Shown piece by piece: positions 62,175-64,000 of a stretch of DNA of 64,000 nt. Location of the stretch: contig JAFQQY010000037.1 in the NCBI GenBank assembly GCA_017410365.1, forward strand, positions 114,499-178,498. Reading direction: 5' to 3'. The translations under genes were made by a program, and so were the position numbers. Source of the DNA: Prevotella sp. (lineage in GTDB: Bacteria; Bacteroidota; Bacteroidia; Bacteroidales; Bacteroidaceae). Numbering within the stretch: position 1 is the first letter of the stretch; each line of letters opens with the position of its first letter. The notes beneath the pieces are model-generated. The model was not told the origin of the DNA and made no database searches. It saw only the letters and a list, made by a program, of their open reading frames with translations.

Positions 62175-62270
62175 ATACTTTGCAAAACGGCCTTTCAGCT
62201 TCCTAAAATGGCATCTCGAAGTTCCTAAACGGCGTTTGACTTTTCCAAAACGGCACTTCAAATTCTAACG
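62175..62270. repeat. Degenerate ~24-bp repeats, TTCCTAAAACGGC type
   Basis: Four imperfect units: AAAACGGCCTTTCAGC, TAAAATGGCATCTCG, TAAACGGCGTTTGAC and AAAACGGCACTTCAA. The inverse complement matches the cluster at 2045-2110. A reading frame through it gives F-x-K-R-(H/R)-F-type peptide repeats; I do not call it a gene. Confidence 0.6.
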
Positions 62271-62288
62271 CGGCCATTGGGCCATCGT

Positions 62289-62345
62289 AACCATATCGGT
62301 TAGCAATCATAACTGCATCACTTTTGATGGCTAACTGATATGGTT
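62289..62345. repeat. 16-bp inverted repeat with one mismatch
   Basis: AACCATATCGGTTAGC at 62289-62304 and its near complement at 62330-62345, 25 bp apart. It lies downstream of the DUF6804 gene and may be its terminator, though no T-run follows. Confidence 0.6.
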
Positions 62346-62366
62346 TCTGATTTCAACGATATCAAA

Positions 62367-62663
62367 CTAATCCTTTTTCTTGAACTCCAAATAGGCAAGG
62401 TAAACCAAACCTAATCCCACAACAACATCCACAACATTCCACATCACTCTGCCAAGTGCTAACTTTATGAATGGTTGGAACATTAGAGCGAGAGCACCAA
62501 ATGCAAACGCCAGCCCCTCCCGCTCCTTCTTATAATACTCGAAAGCGAAATAAGCAAAAGCAAAAGCCGCCACAAACCTCACGAAGTTATAATAGCCGTA
62601 AGGCATGTCTGCCAGGCAGAGAAATAGCAACAATGCTAAGATTAATCTTATTGTTTGTTTCAT
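62367..62663 (-). CDS. DUF6804-like membrane protein
   Basis: A 98-residue protein with three to four hydrophobic segments: LILALLLFLCLA, FVRFVAAFAFAYFAFEYY, GLAFAFGALALMFQPF and VVDVVVGLGLVYLAYLEF. The pattern and length match small DUF6804-type membrane proteins. Function unknown. It is 19 bp after the endonuclease gene in the same orientation. Confidence 0.7.
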   Translation of the reverse strand: MKQTIRLILALLLFLCLADMPYGYYNFVRFVAAFAFAYFAFEYYKKEREGLAFAFGALALMFQPFIKLALGRVMWNVVDVVVGLGLVYLAYLEFKKKD

Positions 62664-62682
62664 CTGTCAATAAATCAATTAT

Positions 62683-63507
62683 TTACCAAACATTAATATT
62701 ATCAATATCATATACAGCATTCTTAATAGAATCCTCTAGTTTAGGGAAGAATCTGTATCCTGTAATCCTTTCAACCTGCCTGATGGTGTTTACATAGAAG
62801 TCCTTTTTCTTGTTGCCATCAGTATTTCTGCATATAAATCCAATACCTTTTAATTGGTTAGGTTCTACGCATAACACAACCTTAAAAAACGCCTCTGGAA
62901 CAGGCATTTCATTTTTCCCGATTTTCTCATGTACCTGACTTTTTAGAAAAAGAGGTCCACAAACTACATATACACATCCATATAGTTTTGCCCATTTCCT
63001 ACATGCCATTTCTATTTCTTTCCAGTCACCTCTATTCAGATTAGGATTTTGGGGACACATATTAGACAAATAATAAGTTTCATCTCTCCCCTTATAATCC
63101 CAATTACAATCGCCTCCCGGACACATATGTCCCCTGTCATAGTCAGACGATGCATAATCATCAAGAGTTGAACGGATTTCTATCGGCAAATCCGGATCCT
63201 CTTGATAATCATTAAAAAAATCTTTTGGTTTTTTCAAAACATGTTCATCAGTTAATTGCCACATAACCCAATTGGGTTGACGTGTGATTTTATTGTAAGA
63301 TGCCGTATAGCAATACCTTTCCAATATTATGCTTGGTATCGTATCTGAAATCTCTGGATATCCCATATCGTCAAGCGTACTCCAAGTAGCACGCTTTTCT
63401 CTAAGCTCAACTTCATTTCCACCATACTTCTCTGCTGCACGTTTATAGCATCCATTGCATGAATGGAGTGTTAGGGTTGCTAATACGAATAGAATAAACA
63501 GTTTCAT
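62683..63507 (-). CDS. Exported DNA/RNA non-specific endonuclease
   Basis: A 274-residue protein with an N-terminal signal; LTLHSCNGC suggests a lipoprotein. The nuclease motif is SDYDRGHMCP (DRGH with catalytic His), followed by NMCPQNPNLNRGDW, where Asn would bind the metal, as in Serratia nuclease relatives. It probably breaks down external nucleic acid at the cell surface. Confidence 0.85.
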   Translation of the reverse strand: MKLFILFVLATLTLHSCNGCYKRAAEKYGGNEVELREKRATWSTLDDMGYPEISDTIPSIILERYCYTASYNKITRQPNWVMWQLTDEHVLKKPKDFFNDYQEDPDLPIEIRSTLDDYASSDYDRGHMCPGGDCNWDYKGRDETYYLSNMCPQNPNLNRGDWKEIEMACRKWAKLYGCVYVVCGPLFLKSQVHEKIGKNEMPVPEAFFKVVLCVEPNQLKGIGFICRNTDGNKKKDFYVNTIRQVERITGYRFFPKLEDSIKNAVYDIDNINVW

Positions 63508-63610
63508 TAAAATAACGATTACGCTCCAATGGTTAAAAACTTCTAAAACTTTAAAATCTTACCAATACTAACCAGTTTTATATAAGACTTAATTTAGAGT
63601 CATAACTTTA

Positions 63611-63880
63611 TTAGAATCCTTCTATCTTCTTAAAAAGTTTCCAGACGGGTGCCGTTTTATAAGTGAGCAAACTCCCCTTAGGAACCCTTAACTTGCATTT
63701 TGCTCTATTTTTACTCAATAAAATCATACCATCGGACAACGGTGTTTTGTTTGCATAACATGTAATTTCTTCAAGAGCCCTACATTCATCAAATGCAAAC
63801 AACCTAATTATTCCGATGTTCTCTCCTAATGTTAGAGACTTCAAATTAACACAGTATTCGTATTTACAACCGATTATTAC
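63611..63880 (-). pseudogene. C-terminal remnant of a leucine-rich-repeat (BspA-like) surface protein
   Basis: The open frame begins right after a TGA (63881-63883) and has no ATG start. It encodes about 89 residues: CVNLKSLTLGENIGIIRLFA and FDECRALEEITCYA are two BspA-type leucine-rich repeats, followed by the typical end CKLRVPKGSLLTYKTAPVWK and FKKIEGF. A full protein would have many more repeats and a signal peptide. No matching frame is visible between here and the right edge of the window (63881-64000). Confidence 0.75.
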
Positions 63881-64000
63881 TCAATATTTTATAGATAATA
63901 AGTCAGAAATATGGTTGTTATTTTTAATTGCACATTCTAAAAGGTGAAGATTTAACGCTTTTATTGATTATTAACTCAAAAAGGACATCAACTTGGGTCG

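Noticed and set aside
62041-62268. 75-codon frame after the CotH-dockerin gene
   Set aside because: It is made of a hairpin and degenerate repeats; no promoter or ribosome-binding site fits.

Overview
The window looks like a chromosome segment of a gut- or rumen-type Prevotella (or a close Bacteroidales relative). Signs are: Mfa-type fimbriae; several C-termini resembling type IX secretion (T9SS) sorting domains; Bacteroidetes -7 promoter boxes (TAnnTTTG) before many genes; lipoproteins with an S/T-C lipobox; and plant-polysaccharide glycosidases. One tRNA is present (Leu-CAA) and no rRNA. All calls come from reading the sequence; no database search was possible.

Layout. 1-2.3 kb: tail of an upstream gene, a ~32-bp tandem array, and an AAA/DUF4143 ATPase. 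2.3-14.1 kb: a fimbrial operon on the minus strand, transcribed DUF3575, DUF3868/OmpA-like, Mfa1-type shaft fimbrillin, FimB/Mfa2-type anchor, then three large lipoproteins that are probably accessory or tip subunits. 14.3-24 kb: housekeeping and envelope genes (helix-hairpin-helix outer-membrane protein, DUF4294, M28 glutaminyl cyclase-like protein, a C26-M19 peptidase fusion behind an Lrp regulator, three tandem FKBPs, a sirtuin). 24-32.8 kb: two large secreted proteins with T9SS-like tails (one an M6 protease), a CotH-family protein and a DUF362 protein.

33.0-43.2 kb is a genomic island at the 3' end of tRNA-Leu, bounded by a perfect 61-bp direct repeat. It carries a DNA phosphorothioation (Dnd) operon: XRE regulator, DndC, DndD, a DndE-like domain fused to a FtsK/HerA ATPase, a membrane protein, a DGQHR (DndB-like) protein and a TIR-domain protein. 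A Schlafen-type AlbA_2 ATPase follows. DndA and DndFGH are not present. A truncated tyrosine integrase abuts the right attachment site. I consider this the most interesting system in the window: a compact Dnd variant in which TIR, membrane and ATPase components may replace the usual DndFGH restriction module.

43.3-62 kb: cyclophilin, M18 aminopeptidase, then carbohydrate genes (GH95; a SASA-GH27-CBM fusion; GH43-LamG; a GH2 gene that lacks its catalytic barrel; a CotH protein with dockerin-like repeats), a LOG protein, an L12-like membrane peptide and an acetyltransferase. No SusC/SusD pair is present. 62-64 kb: DUF6804 protein, secreted DNA/RNA endonuclease, and the remnant of a leucine-rich-repeat surface protein.

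A second theme is short tandem repeats (8-9 bp units) spread between genes and, in three places, in frame inside genes (GH95, LOG, GH2). A ~125-bp inverted repeat flanks a small His/Cys-rich secreted protein gene.
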